Below are positions 1 through 8,467 of a stretch of DNA of 64,000 nt, piece after piece. The notes under the pieces are model-generated. The model did no database searches and was not told the origin of the DNA. It saw nothing but the letters and a program-made list of their open reading frames with translations. The stretch covers positions 1-64,000 of the forward strand of contig JADJNC010000018.1 of NCBI GenBank assembly GCA_016709335.1, given 5' to 3'. The first letter of the stretch is position 1, and each line of letters begins with the position of its first letter. Source of the stretch: Candidatus Propionivibrio dominans. Its GTDB lineage: Bacteria; Pseudomonadota; Gammaproteobacteria; Burkholderiales; Rhodocyclaceae. Both the position numbers and the translations under genes were made by a program.

Positions 1-107
1 CGCTGCTCGTCTATGCGGACCTCATGGCCACCGGCGACCCACGCGCCATCGAAACAGCAGGATTGATCCATGAGCGCTACCTTGCCAGACCTGACGGACC
101 GGCTTGA
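1..107 (+). CDS. C-terminal end of an AbiEi-like antitoxin (partial)
   Basis: The window opens inside a reading frame that ends at the TGA at 105-107. The visible tail contains DLMATGDPRAIETAGLIHER, which resembles the C-terminus of AbiEi-family type IV antitoxins, where an aspartate-proline-arginine segment is followed by ETA and a conserved tyrosine. It overlaps the next gene by 38 bp, as in bicistronic AbiE-type modules. Only about 34 residues are visible, so the assignment rests on this short motif and on the AbiEii-like gene that follows. Confidence 0.5.
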   Translation, partial: LLVYADLMATGDPRAIETAGLIHERYLARPDGPA

Positions 108-939
108 GCCCGTTCATCAACAGGCGCTACGCACTGTCGCCCGTGCCGCTGCTGCCGTCGGCGCCGACTGGTTTCTCACGGGCGCCATGGCACGGGATTG
201 GGTTTTCACCCTGATCCACGGCATCGACACCCAGCGCGCTACACGCGATGCCGACATCGGCATTGCCCTGGCAGATTGGGATGAGTATCAGCAGATCCGG
301 ACCCTTATCATCGCTGAAGGTGACTTTCAGCCTGATCGCTCCCAGCAGCGGCTGAACCATCGGCGACTTCGCGGTTTTCATCTTGATCTTGTCCCGTTTG
401 GCCAGCTTGGCGGTGATAAGGCAGAGATTGCCTGGCCGCCAAAACAGGATGTTGTAATGAACGTCATCGGCTTCGAGGATGCTTTCCGAAGCGCGCTGAC
501 CGTCATCGCCGATATTGATCTGGCTGTGAAAGTAGCATCCCCCGCCGGCCTGATGGTGATGAAACTATTCGCCTGGCAGGACCGCAAGTACCTCAGTCCG
601 GCAGGCAAGGATGCGCACGATATTCGCCTGCTGATGACCCACTACGAGAAAGTTGCCGGCAGAAGCCTGTACGACGTCGCCGGGTTGATGGACTCCGTAG
701 ACTATGATGCCGATATGGCAGCCGCACGCCTGTTAGGACGGGATGTTGGCGGAATCATTCAGTCACATACTCGTGATGCACTCCTACCGCTCCTGGATCG
801 CGAACTTGCAGCAGACGTTGGCAGTCTGCTGATTGGACAACTATTGCGAGGCACTGCAATGGGCAACATTCCGGTCGAGCCGGACTACCGGAAAATGTTC
901 TCGCTGCTGGCTAATTTTCGGGCTGGTTTGGATGAGTAG
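70..939 (+). CDS. AbiEii/AbiGii-type nucleotidyltransferase (toxin-like)
   Basis: A 289-aa protein of the AbiEii-type nucleotidyltransferase superfamily. Residues about 36-60 hold the substrate-binding GAMARDW stretch and the metal-binding TRDADIGIAL motif (D-x-D), and a third acidic segment follows at FHLDLVP near residue 105. AbiEii proteins act as toxins that transfer nucleotides to tRNA or other acceptors and are neutralised by an AbiEi partner. The start overlaps the end of the upstream AbiEi-like frame, so the two are probably translationally coupled. A solitary antibiotic-type nucleotidyltransferase is the alternative, but the pairing argues for a type IV toxin-antitoxin or abortive-infection module. 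Confidence 0.7.
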   Translation: MSATLPDLTDRLEPVHQQALRTVARAAAAVGADWFLTGAMARDWVFTLIHGIDTQRATRDADIGIALADWDEYQQIRTLIIAEGDFQPDRSQQRLNHRRLRGFHLDLVPFGQLGGDKAEIAWPPKQDVVMNVIGFEDAFRSALTVIADIDLAVKVASPAGLMVMKLFAWQDRKYLSPAGKDAHDIRLLMTHYEKVAGRSLYDVAGLMDSVDYDADMAAARLLGRDVGGIIQSHTRDALLPLLDRELAADVGSLLIGQLLRGTAMGNIPVEPDYRKMFSLLANFRAGLDE

Positions 940-1068
940 CTCATGACGTACTTCAATGGTGACCTGCAAGACGTTTTCCTCAGCGAGCGATGAATCTGCT
1001 TCGTAAAATCTCGAACTCATCGCGGGTGATACTCTGCGTTGAAAGCGTTTGCCACCCGGCTGTTCAGA

Positions 1069-2004
1069 ATGGATAAAGCATCACCCCCCGCTTTGCCGGC
1101 CCCTTGCCGCGGCCGCTTTGCACCTTCACCGAGCGGTCCGCTGCATTTCGGTTCGCTCGTTGCGGCGCTGGGCAGTTATCTCGACGCACGTGCCCACGAC
1201 GGCGAGTGGCTGTTGCGCATCGAAGACGTTGACCAGCCGCGCACGGTGCCCGGAGCAGCCGACGGAATGCTGCGCACGCTGGAAGGTTTTGGCTTCGAGT
1301 GGGACGGCGAGGTCATTATCCAGAGCCGCCGCTTCGACCTCTACCACGCCGCGCTGGTCCGTATGCAACTCGATGGCGATGTCTATCCCTGTGCCTGTTC
1401 GCGTAGCGAGATCGCGGCGGCAAGCCGCCTCTCCTCGGTCGACGGCGGGCTGCTCTATCCCGGCACCTGCCGGGCCGGTCTGGCCGACGGCAAAGCCGCG
1501 CGCTCCTGGCGACTGCGCGTCCCCGATCGGGAATCAACTTTCGTCGATCGCGTTCAGGGCCAAGCCCGGCAGAATCTGCAACGCGAGGTCGGTGATTTCG
1601 TCCTGCTGCGTGCCGACGGGCAGTATGCCTATCAACTGGCAGTGGTCATTGACGACGCGGCGCAGGGCGTCAACGCTGTGGTGCGCGGCGTCGACCTGCT
1701 CGATTCGACGGCCCGCCAGATCTGGCTGCAACAGTGTCTCGGCCTGCCGACGCCGAGTTACGCGCATCTGCCGGTGGTGGTCAATTCCGCCGGCGAAAAA
1801 CTCTCGAAGCAGACGCAGGCGAAGGCTGTCGACCCGGCGGACGGCAGCACGGTACTGGCTTGCGCCCTGGAGTTTCTCGGGCACCCCGTGCCGGCCGAAA
1901 TGCGTGACGTTACGGTGGCCGACTTCTGGCGCTGGGCGATTTCAGTCTGGTCGATGGAGCGCGTGCCGGCAGTGCGCGGCATCTTCCCGGCTCAGAGGCC
2001 GTGA
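1069..2004 (+). CDS. gluQ: Glutamyl-Q tRNA(Asp) synthetase GluQRS
   Basis: A truncated glutamyl-tRNA synthetase paralogue that attaches glutamate to queuosine-34 of tRNA(Asp). The class I HIGH-like signature is in RFAPSPSGPLHFGSL near the N-terminus, the KMSKS-like loop reads EKLSKQT near the C-terminus, and a zinc-site segment (CACSR...GTC) lies mid-protein. Length (311 aa) fits the family, which lacks the anticodon-binding domain. I chose ATG at 1069; an upstream in-frame TTG at 1039 would add ten residues with no homology support. No strong ribosome binding site separates the two. No obvious operon partner. Confidence 0.9.
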   Translation: MDKASPPALPAPCRGRFAPSPSGPLHFGSLVAALGSYLDARAHDGEWLLRIEDVDQPRTVPGAADGMLRTLEGFGFEWDGEVIIQSRRFDLYHAALVRMQLDGDVYPCACSRSEIAAASRLSSVDGGLLYPGTCRAGLADGKAARSWRLRVPDRESTFVDRVQGQARQNLQREVGDFVLLRADGQYAYQLAVVIDDAAQGVNAVVRGVDLLDSTARQIWLQQCLGLPTPSYAHLPVVVNSAGEKLSKQTQAKAVDPADGSTVLACALEFLGHPVPAEMRDVTVADFWRWAISVWSMERVPAVRGIFPAQRP

Positions 2005-2055
2005 ATCAATCGATAAATTCCTCACAACCCGTGGCCCGAGGCCAGGCTTCGCGCT

Positions 2056-2145
2056 CATTCCGGCGAACGCCGGAATCCAGTACCTTCCTCTGGAATCAAT
2101 AAATACAATTGGATAAACGAGCTGGGCCCCGGCATTTGCCCCGAA
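2056..2145. repeat. Two-hairpin intergenic repeat, family A copy 1
   Basis: An inverted repeat (CATTCCGGCGAACGCCGGAAT) is followed about 45 bp later by a second, weaker GC-rich palindrome. The whole unit is the reverse complement of the copy at 5378-5473, including the spacer with TACCTTCCTCTG. The rest of the 2005-2233 gap holds no gene. Confidence 0.7.
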
Positions 2146-2233
2146 GGTGAAAGGGATCAGGGCTCAAACACTCCTTGAGTGCGCCGGGTGGACGAGCGTG
2201 GAAATCGGGCAGTGATGATCTTTTCACAGACGC

Positions 2234-3400
2234 TCAGTGCTTGCCGCCATAACCGGTGAAGCCGATGGCGATGCGCAGGAGGTTGTAGCTGGCCGAACGA
2301 AGCAGGCGGGAATACCACGGCAATCGTTGCCAGTGCTGTGGCGGCAGTTCGCGGGCGCCGGACTGCATGGCCTGGCCCAGGCTGCGGCGTAATTCCTCGG
2401 CAAATTTGCGGTCGAGGACGACGAGGTTGGCTTCCCTCGACAGCAACAGGCTGAAGGGGTCGATGTTGGACGAGCCGACGGTGGCCCACTGTTCGTCGAT
2501 GACCGCCACCTTGGCGTGCAGGAAGCTGTACCGATATTCGAAAATGCGTATCCCGGCTTTCAGCAGTTTGTCATAGAGCGCCTGCGTCGCGTAGTGCAGC
2601 AGGCGATATTCGATGCGACCCTGGAGCAGGATGCTGACCTGCACTCCGCGCTGCGCCGCCTTGCCCAGCGCGCGCCGGAAGCGTCGTCCGGGGAGGAAGT
2701 AGGCGTTGGCGATCAGGATGCTGTCGCGAGCGCCGGCAATCGCCGCCAGATAGGCCTTTTCAATGTCCCGGCGATGCCTGACGTTGTCGCGTATGAGGAA
2801 AGCCGCCTGTTGATCTCCGCGTGGCGACGTAGAGCTTTTTTCGACGGGCGCCAGGCGGTAACGGCGCTTGAAGTTAACCCAGACGAGAACTTCCCAAAGC
2901 CGGCGCATGGTCTGCCGGATCGGCAGGAGCACCGGGCCTTCAACCCGTACCGCATAGTCGTAACGTCCCGGTGACTGGTCGGGGTTGTTGAGGTCGTCGA
3001 TGATATTGATCCCGCCGACGAAGGCGATCTCGTCGTCGATGGCCGCCAGTTTGCGGTGCAGGCGGCGCAAGCGGTGGCGGCGCAGTTTGAAGCGTGCGTA
3101 CTCGGGACGATAGACCAGCGCCATGACGCCGGCGTCGGCCAGAGCCGGCATCAGCGTTGTGGCAAAAGCGGCAGCGCCAAAACCATCGACCAGAACGCGT
3201 ACGCTGACGCCGCGCCGTGCGGCCGCCATCAATGCGCCGGCAACGTCACGACCGGTGCGGTCATCTTCAAAGATGTAACTTTCAAGATGCACTTCCTGGC
3301 GTGCTTCGTTGATCGCAGTGATCAGCGCCGGAAAGAATTCGGCGCCGCTGTTGAGCAGCGTCAAGCGGTTGCCAGGCAGAAATCTAGCGGACGTGGCCAC
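2234..3400 (-). CDS. clsB: Cardiolipin synthase B, phospholipase D family
   Basis: A 388-aa protein with two HKD motifs typical of the phospholipase D superfamily: H115-x-K117-x4-D122 in HRKLAAID and H295-x-K297-x4-D302 in HAKVAVID. It is expected to condense phosphatidyl groups into cardiolipin at the inner membrane. There is no N-terminal membrane anchor, which points to the ClsB rather than the ClsA type. Its start overlaps the end of the upstream EEP-family gene by 17 bp, and nadA lies just upstream of that, so the three probably form one reverse-strand operon. ClsB and an EEP nuclease-like partner (YbhP/YbhO type) are commonly adjacent. Confidence 0.88.
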   Translation of the reverse strand: MATSARFLPGNRLTLLNSGAEFFPALITAINEARQEVHLESYIFEDDRTGRDVAGALMAAARRGVSVRVLVDGFGAAAFATTLMPALADAGVMALVYRPEYARFKLRRHRLRRLHRKLAAIDDEIAFVGGINIIDDLNNPDQSPGRYDYAVRVEGPVLLPIRQTMRRLWEVLVWVNFKRRYRLAPVEKSSTSPRGDQQAAFLIRDNVRHRRDIEKAYLAAIAGARDSILIANAYFLPGRRFRRALGKAAQRGVQVSILLQGRIEYRLLHYATQALYDKLLKAGIRIFEYRYSFLHAKVAVIDEQWATVGSSNIDPFSLLLSREANLVVLDRKFAEELRRSLGQAMQSGARELPPQHWQRLPWYSRLLRSASYNLLRIAIGFTGYGGKH

Positions 3401-4175
3401 CGCTGTCGTGCCGCAGATGTGCCGAGAGCGCGGCGTGATCGGAAATTTTCGACCACGGATCGCCGCAATGCATTTCGGCGCTCATGACCGAAAAGCCGCG
3501 CACGTAGATGCGATCCAGGCGCAGGACAGGCCGCCTGGCCGGGTAGCTGCGTCCCGGTGAGCCCAGGCTGCCGCAGGCTCCGCCAAAGGCTTCGGAGAGG
3601 CCGAGACGTTGCGCCAGCAATTCGTCGGCTTCGTTGCGCCAGTCGTTGAAGTCGCCGGCAATGATCAGGGGTGAGTCGGGTTCGGCAATGTCCTCCAGGT
3701 AGCGGGAAAGCGCATCCAGTTGCCGGCGCCGCGAACGGGCAAACAGCGAGAGGTGGACGCAGACGCAGTGCAGTGCCTTCTTCAGCCCCGGAACCTTGAT
3801 CGCGCAGTGCAACAGGCCGCGCCGCTCGAAGCGCATGTGGGTGACGTCCTGATTATGCGAATGCTCGATCGGGAAGCGCGCCAGAATCGCATTGCCGTGG
3901 TGTCCGTGGTCGTAGATGACGTTGCTGCCGTAGGCGGTGGACTGCCAGACGTCTTCGGCGAGAAAGTCCTGCTGCGCTTCGGGCGGCCAGTTGTCTATTC
4001 TCCTGGCATGGTGGCTATGCATGCCCTGGACTTCCTGCAGGAATACGATGTCCGGCCCCAGCGCACGCAACTGCTCGCGCAGTTCATGCACCATCATGTG
4101 CTGGTTGAACTGCGAGAATCCCTTGTGGATGTTGTAGGTAACAACGTGGAGCTGTGTGCGTTTCATGGCGCTCAC
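3384..4175 (-). CDS. Endonuclease/exonuclease/phosphatase (EEP) family protein
   Basis: A 263-aa EEP-fold metal-dependent hydrolase, similar to YbhP, which sits beside clsB in many proteobacteria. Visible motifs are the asparagine of VTYNIHKGF, the catalytic glutamate of FLQEVQG, GDFNDWR (metal and nucleophile-activating region), and the C-terminal SDHAALS aspartate-histidine pair. The exact substrate (nucleic acid, phospholipid or sugar phosphate) cannot be told from sequence. The start overlaps the nadA stop by 4 bp and its end overlaps clsB by 17 bp, indicating translational coupling. Confidence 0.85.
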   Translation of the reverse strand: MSAMKRTQLHVVTYNIHKGFSQFNQHMMVHELREQLRALGPDIVFLQEVQGMHSHHARRIDNWPPEAQQDFLAEDVWQSTAYGSNVIYDHGHHGNAILARFPIEHSHNQDVTHMRFERRGLLHCAIKVPGLKKALHCVCVHLSLFARSRRRQLDALSRYLEDIAEPDSPLIIAGDFNDWRNEADELLAQRLGLSEAFGGACGSLGSPGRSYPARRPVLRLDRIYVRGFSVMSAEMHCGDPWSKISDHAALSAHLRHDSGGHVR

Positions 4176-5269
4176 GATACCGCGAGCATCCTCTCCAGTG
4201 CCAGCCTAGCGAGTCCGGCTTCGTGTTGCGGCACGCTGATCTGGTTGACGACCTTGCCTGCGGCCAGATTTTCCAGCGTCCACGCCAGATGCTGCGGGTC
4301 GATACGCTGCATCGTCGAGCACATGCAGACCGTCGGCGACATGAAGTGGACGATTTTGCCCTCCGGTTTGACCTCTTCGGCCAGCCGGTTGACCAGATTC
4401 AGTTCGGTGCCGACCAGCCAGCGCGTGTTCGGGGCAGCCTCCTTGATCGTTTTGACGATATGTTCGGTCGATCCGACGTAGTCCGACTGCTTGCACACTT
4501 CGAAGCTGCATTCGGGGTGCGCGATGACCAGTCCGTCCGGGTGCTGGTTGCGGAACTTGAGGATGTGCGCCGGCTGGAACATCTGGTGCACCGAGCAGTG
4601 GCCTTTCCAGAGCAGCAGTCGGGCTTTGTGGATTTGTTCCACGGTCAAGCCGCCGAGTTCGAGGTCAGGATCCCAGACCATCATTTCGTCGAGCGGGATT
4701 CCCATCGTGTAGCCTGTCCAGCGGCCAAGATGCTGGTCGGGGAAAAAAAGGATCTTCGGGCGTTGCGCAAAGGCCCATTCGGCGATCGTTGCGGCGTTCG
4801 ACGAGGTGCAGACAATACCGCCATGCTCGCCGCAGAACGCCTTGAGGTCGGCGGCCGAGTTGATGTAGGTCACCGGCGTGAATACTTCCTCGGCGTCGAG
4901 TACCTCGTTCAGTTCGCGCCAGCAGCGTTCGACTTTGGCCAGATTGGCCATGTCGGCCATCGAACACCCGGCCGCCAGGTCGGGCAGAATGGCCTTCTGG
5001 TGGGGTTTCGACATGATGTCGGCGACCTCGGCCATGAAGTGCACGCCGCAAAAGACGATGTATTCGGCGTCGGCTTGCGAAGCCAGGCGCGAGAGTTTGA
5101 GCGAATCGCCGGTCAGGTCGGCGTATTGATAGACATCGGCGCGCTGATAGTGGTGACCGAGCAGAACGGCCTGCTCACCCAGCCTGGCGCGGGCAGCGCG
5201 AATTCGTTCGTGGCAGGCGTCGTCGTGCAGTTGGTTGAATCGGTCAAAGGCGATGGTCGCGGTTTGCAT
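4172..5269 (-). CDS. nadA: Quinolinate synthase NadA
   Basis: A 365-aa 4Fe-4S enzyme that condenses iminoaspartate with dihydroxyacetone phosphate to quinolinate in de novo NAD synthesis. Cluster-ligand cysteines are visible in the FCGVHFMAE, CTSSNA and CMCSTMQ segments, and the substrate-binding LGHHYQRADVYQYAD stretch is near the N-terminus. Length and motif order match the family. It is first in a reverse operon with the EEP protein and clsB. NAD supply is relevant to the NAD-using draT further along, but the genes are 45 kb apart. Confidence 0.95.
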   Translation of the reverse strand: MQTATIAFDRFNQLHDDACHERIRAARARLGEQAVLLGHHYQRADVYQYADLTGDSLKLSRLASQADAEYIVFCGVHFMAEVADIMSKPHQKAILPDLAAGCSMADMANLAKVERCWRELNEVLDAEEVFTPVTYINSAADLKAFCGEHGGIVCTSSNAATIAEWAFAQRPKILFFPDQHLGRWTGYTMGIPLDEMMVWDPDLELGGLTVEQIHKARLLLWKGHCSVHQMFQPAHILKFRNQHPDGLVIAHPECSFEVCKQSDYVGSTEHIVKTIKEAAPNTRWLVGTELNLVNRLAEEVKPEGKIVHFMSPTVCMCSTMQRIDPQHLAWTLENLAAGKVVNQISVPQHEAGLARLALERMLAVS

Positions 5270-5377
5270 GACTTGATCTCGAATCGTGGCCGTGAATGGT
5301 TAAGAAGACTGCCAGGGCAGGAATAGGTTTCAACTGAGAGTCTGTGAAAAAATCATTACTGCCTGATTTCCATGCTC

Positions 5378-5473
5378 GTCACCCCGGCAGAAGCCGGGGT
5401 CCAGTTCGTTTATCCGATTGTTTATATGGATAGCAGAGGAAGGTACTGGATTCCGGCTTACGCCGGAATGACG
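5378..5473. repeat. Two-hairpin intergenic repeat, family A copy 2
   Basis: ACCCCGGCAGAAGCCGGGGT and ATTCCGGCTTACGCCGGAAT form two hairpins separated by about 50 bp. The unit is the reverse complement of the copy at 2056-2145. It lies downstream of the rhodanese gene and upstream of nadA. Confidence 0.75.
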
Positions 5474-5517
5474 GCTTGGGAGGTGTTTATCCATTTATTC
5501 ATAGCCTCTGAGTGACT

Positions 5518-5967
5518 TCAGCTTGTCCACGGCAGGCCGGCATGCCGCCAGCCACCGGCTTTGCCGCGTTGCCCGCTGGCGTCCTTGTCGCCCTCAAAGC
5601 CCTCAAGCACGTTGTAGCTCCCGCTGTAGCCGGCCTGGCTGGCGAGGCAGGCGGCGTGGTGCGAGCGTATGCCGCTACGACAGATAAACATGACCAGCGC
5701 TTCCGGGTCGACCTGCTTCTTCAATTGCGCGAGGAAATGACTATTGGGCTGATTGCTAGGGTAGCTCATCCACTCGATTTCCTCGGCACCGGGAATGCGG
5801 CCAACCCAGTCCCACTCGGCGCGGGTGCGAACGTCGACGAGCCGGGCACCGGGCGCCAACTGCCAGATCTCGCAGGCTTCCTTTGGCGTCAGTGCGCCGG
5901 CATAGGGTAACCCGAGTTCGCGGGCACGCGTCTGGGCGAGATTCAGAAGATCGGTCAGTTTTCCCAT
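5518..5967 (-). CDS. Rhodanese-like sulfurtransferase domain protein
   Basis: A 149-aa single-domain rhodanese. The active-site loop is CRSGIRS (cysteine followed by arginine and a short loop), preceded by the LVDVRTRAEW motif near residue 50. It probably carries persulfide sulfur, but the acceptor is unknown. It is transcribed divergently from glnA, with the nitrogen-control region between them. The C-terminal tail (GQRGKAGGWRHAGLPW) is typical of a proteobacterial rhodanese subfamily. No signal peptide, so it is likely cytoplasmic. Confidence 0.85.
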   Translation of the reverse strand: MGKLTDLLNLAQTRARELGLPYAGALTPKEACEIWQLAPGARLVDVRTRAEWDWVGRIPGAEEIEWMSYPSNQPNSHFLAQLKKQVDPEALVMFICRSGIRSHHAACLASQAGYSGSYNVLEGFEGDKDASGQRGKAGGWRHAGLPWTS

Positions 5968-6048
5968 GGTTGACAGCGCTATCGGGATAAAGGGATTGAA
6001 GTATAAAACACTTGCACCTCCTGTGCAGTTTCTTGACGTGTTGGACTA

Positions 6049-6065
6049 TGCGCTGATATGGTGCA
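6049..6065 (+). promoter_or_regulatory. NtrC-binding site 1 upstream of glnA
   Basis: TGCGCTGATATGGTGCA matches the NtrC palindrome TGCAC-N7-GTGCA with one mismatch in ten. It lies about 110 bp upstream of the sigma-54 promoter. A further imperfect palindrome with a 5-bp spacer (TGCACCTCCTGTGCA) is at 6013-6027. Confidence 0.8.
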
Positions 6066-6079
6066 ATCAACCAAAAAAC

Positions 6080-6096
6080 TGCACCAGTATAGTGCG
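6080..6096 (+). promoter_or_regulatory. NtrC-binding site 2 upstream of glnA
   Basis: TGCACCAGTATAGTGCG matches TGCAC-N7-GTGCA with one mismatch. It is 31 bp (about three helical turns) from site 1, close to the two-site enhancer arrangement at enterobacterial glnA. Confidence 0.82.
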
Positions 6097-6159
6097 TAGA
6101 AAACCTCTGGATTAGCCAAAATACCTTATGCCACAATTGCTGGTTCGTGGTGCATGGAG

Positions 6160-6175
6160 TGGCATGGTTTCTGCT
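6160..6175 (+). promoter_or_regulatory. Sigma-54 (-24/-12) promoter of glnA
   Basis: TGGCATGGTTTCTGCT has the invariant GG-N10-GC spacing of sigma-54 promoters. Transcription should begin near 6186, leaving a leader of about 57 nt before the glnA ATG. Confidence 0.8.
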
Positions 6176-6242
6176 AATAGCCATCGCAACTTTTTTTTCT
6201 ATCTTCGCCGGAATCACCGGCACCCGCTGAGGAGACTTTGCA

Positions 6243-7658
6243 ATGGCAAGCCCGCATGATGTTATCAAGATGGTCAAGGAAAACGACGTCAAGTTCGTCG
6301 ACTTCCGTTTTACCGATACCCGTGGCAAGGAGCAGCATGTCACCGTTCCGGTCAGCGCATTCAGCGAAGACAAGTTCGAGAACGGCCACGCGTTTGACGG
6401 TTCCTCAATTGCCGGCTGGAAGGGGATTCAAGCCTCCGACATGCAGTTGATGCCCGATCCTTCGACGGCCTACATTGACCCCTTTTTCGACGAAACTACC
6501 CTGGTGCTGACCTGCGACGTCGTCGATCCGGCCGACGGTCGTGGTTATGACCGCGACCCGCGTTCGATCGCCAAACGTGCCGAAGCCTACCTGAAGTCGT
6601 CCGGTATTGGCGACACCGCCTATTTTGGTCCGGAGCCCGAGTTTTTCATTTTCGATTCCGTCGACTGGAGCGTCGACATGTCCGGTTGCAGCCTGAAAAT
6701 CTATTCTCAGGAAGCGGCGTGGACTTCCGGTGAAAAGAGCGATACCGGTGGTGGCTCGGGTCACCGTCCGACGGTCAAGGGCGGCTACTTCCCGGTTCCG
6801 CCGGTCGACAGCCTGCATGACATCCGTTCCGCCATGTGTCTGGCGCTCGAACAGCTTGGGGTTCCGGTCGAAGTTCATCACCACGAAGTAGCCACGGCCG
6901 GTCAGTGCGAAATCGGCACGCTGTTCAGCACGCTGGTCAAGCGCGCCGACTGGACGCAGATCCTCAAGTACGTGGTGCATAACGTTGCGCACCAGTACGG
7001 CAAGACCGCGACCTTCATGCCGAAGCCCATCGTTGGCGACAACGGATCGGGAATGCACGTGCACCAGTCGATCTGGAAGGATGGCAAGAACCTGTTCGCC
7101 GGCAACGGCTACGCCGGTCTGTCCGAGATGGCGCTCTTCTACATCGGCGGCATCATCAAGCACGCCAAGGCGCTGAATGCCATCACCAACCCCGGCACCA
7201 ATTCGTACAAGCGTCTGGTTCCGCACTATGAAGCGCCGGTCAAGCTGGCGTACTCGGCCAAGAATCGCTCCGCTTCGATCCGCATCCCGCACGTCGCCTC
7301 CGACAAGGCGCGGCGTATCGAAACCCGCTTCCCGGATCCGATCGCCAACCCGTACCTGTGCTTTACGGCGCTGCTGATGGCCGGTCTGGATGGTATCCAG
7401 AACAAGATTCACCCCGGCGATGCGGCCGACAAGAATCTCTACGATCTGCCGCCGGAAGAGGATGCAAAGATCCCGACCGTCTGCGCCAGTCTCGAAGAAG
7501 CGCTGGCCGCGCTGGACCAGGATCGCGAGTTCCTTACCCGTGGCGGCGTCTTCTCCAGCGACTGGATCGATGCCTACATCAGCCTGAAGATGGATGAAGT
7601 CAACAAGGTTCGCATGACAACCCACCCGGTCGAATTCGACCTGTACTACAGTTGCTGA
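6243..7658 (+). CDS. glnA: Glutamine synthetase, type I
   Basis: A 471-aa ATP-dependent ligase making glutamine from glutamate and ammonium, the main nitrogen assimilation enzyme. The [11 protein letters not shown] loop, [10 protein letters not shown] metal-site segment, MHVHQSIW and the ATP-site NRSASIRIP are all present. Tyr400 in NLYDLPPEE is the expected adenylylation site of the GlnE-regulated (GSI-beta) form. A GAGG-type ribosome binding site precedes the ATG. Control is by NtrC and sigma-54 upstream, and ntrB-ntrC follow two genes later. Confidence 0.98.
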   Translation: MASPHDVIKMVKENDVKFVDFRFTDTRGKEQHVTVPVSAFSEDKFENGHAFDGSSIAGWKGIQASDMQLMPDPSTAYIDPFFDETTLVLTCDVVDPADGRGYDRDPRSIAKRAEAYLKSSGIGDTAYFGPEPEFFIFDSVDWSVDMSGCSLKIYSQEAAWTSGEKSDTGGGSGHRPTVKGGYFPVPPVDSLHDIRSAMCLALEQLGVPVEVHHHEVATAGQCEIGTLFSTLVKRADWTQILKYVVHNVAHQYGKTATFMPKPIVGDNGSGMHVHQSIWKDGKNLFAGNGYAGLSEMALFYIGGIIKHAKALNAITNPGTNSYKRLVPHYEAPVKLAYSAKNRSASIRIPHVASDKARRIETRFPDPIANPYLCFTALLMAGLDGIQNKIHPGDAADKNLYDLPPEEDAKIPTVCASLEEALAALDQDREFLTRGGVFSSDWIDAYISLKMDEVNKVRMTTHPVEFDLYYSC

Positions 7659-7800
7659 TGCTTCGTTAGATTGAAAGTCGCGCCAGCGACTCACGAACCG
7701 CCCCTCGCCCCTGGGAGGGGGGGGTGGGAACGGGCAGGCCGGCAACTTTCAAAATGTGGGGTGGCGTCAAATCCATGCCCGTTAGTGCGGCATTCACGAA

Positions 7801-7826
7801 AGGACGGGCTTGCCCGTCCTTTTTTT
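7801..7826 (+). terminator. Rho-independent terminator after glnA
   Basis: AGGACGGGC, a TT loop and GCCCGTCCT form a perfect 9-bp stem followed by a run of T. It separates glnA from the DUF4124-ntrBC genes. The stretch from 7690 to 7740 holds a short GC-rich repeat and no gene. Confidence 0.88.
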
Positions 7827-7934
7827 GTGCACCGAAAGCAGTTGTGTTGCGTTTGTAATTCATTGGGGCATCCAATACACTGATGCAAGTGATTGACCCC
7901 GGCATGCTGGCTACCACCAACGGATAGGAACGCG

Positions 7935-8438
7935 ATGAATTGCCAAAGGCTGTATTTCCCTGTCGTAATACTCTTTCTGGCCGCATTGCCGGTACAGGCC
8001 GAGACCATGTATCAGTGCGTCGATGAAAGTGGGCACAAAACGTTTCAAAACATGAAGTCAGGCGCCAAGGGAGCCAAGTGCACCCCCATGGATCTGGGTG
8101 CTCCTTCCACCGTTCCTGCGGCCAGAGGGGCCACCAAAACACCGACTCCAGCCACTTTCCCGAAAGTTGATGATAATGCGCAGAAGGCTCGTGACACCGA
8201 TCGTCGGCGTATTCTCGACAGCGAACTGACGGCCGAGCAGCGGAATCTCGATCAGGCGAAGAAGGACCTCGCCGAACAGGAAGCCATCGTGCTGCCTGAA
8301 GAGCGCATGCAATACAAAGGCGGTGGCGGCATCAGCGGCGGCAAGGTTGAAGCGCGTTTGCAGCCTTACCGCGACAAGGTGGCCTTGCACGAACGCAATA
8401 TCGAGGCCATCCAGAAAGAAATTTCCAAGCTGCGCTGA
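7935..8438 (+). CDS. DUF4124 domain-containing exported protein
   Basis: A 167-aa protein with a cleavable signal peptide (hydrophobic VVILFLAALPVQA, cut before ETMYQC). The mature N-terminus carries the short DUF4124 domain (MYQCVDESGHKTFQN), a beta-rich module of unknown function common in betaproteobacterial periplasmic proteins. The C-terminal half is charged and likely coiled-coil. I chose ATG at 7935, preceded by GGATAGGAA; an upstream non-ATG start would place the signal peptide internally. It sits between glnA and ntrB, a usual order in betaproteobacteria, but no link to nitrogen control is shown. Confidence 0.82.
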   Translation: MNCQRLYFPVVILFLAALPVQAETMYQCVDESGHKTFQNMKSGAKGAKCTPMDLGAPSTVPAARGATKTPTPATFPKVDDNAQKARDTDRRRILDSELTAEQRNLDQAKKDLAEQEAIVLPEERMQYKGGGGISGGKVEARLQPYRDKVALHERNIEAIQKEISKLR

Positions 8439-8467
8439 TCCACGACACCTTTTGCTGCCCGACGCGC

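Noticed and set aside
6405..7745. 446-aa frame antisense to glnA
   Set aside because: It mirrors glnA codons on the opposite strand, as expected in GC-rich genes, and shows no family motif.
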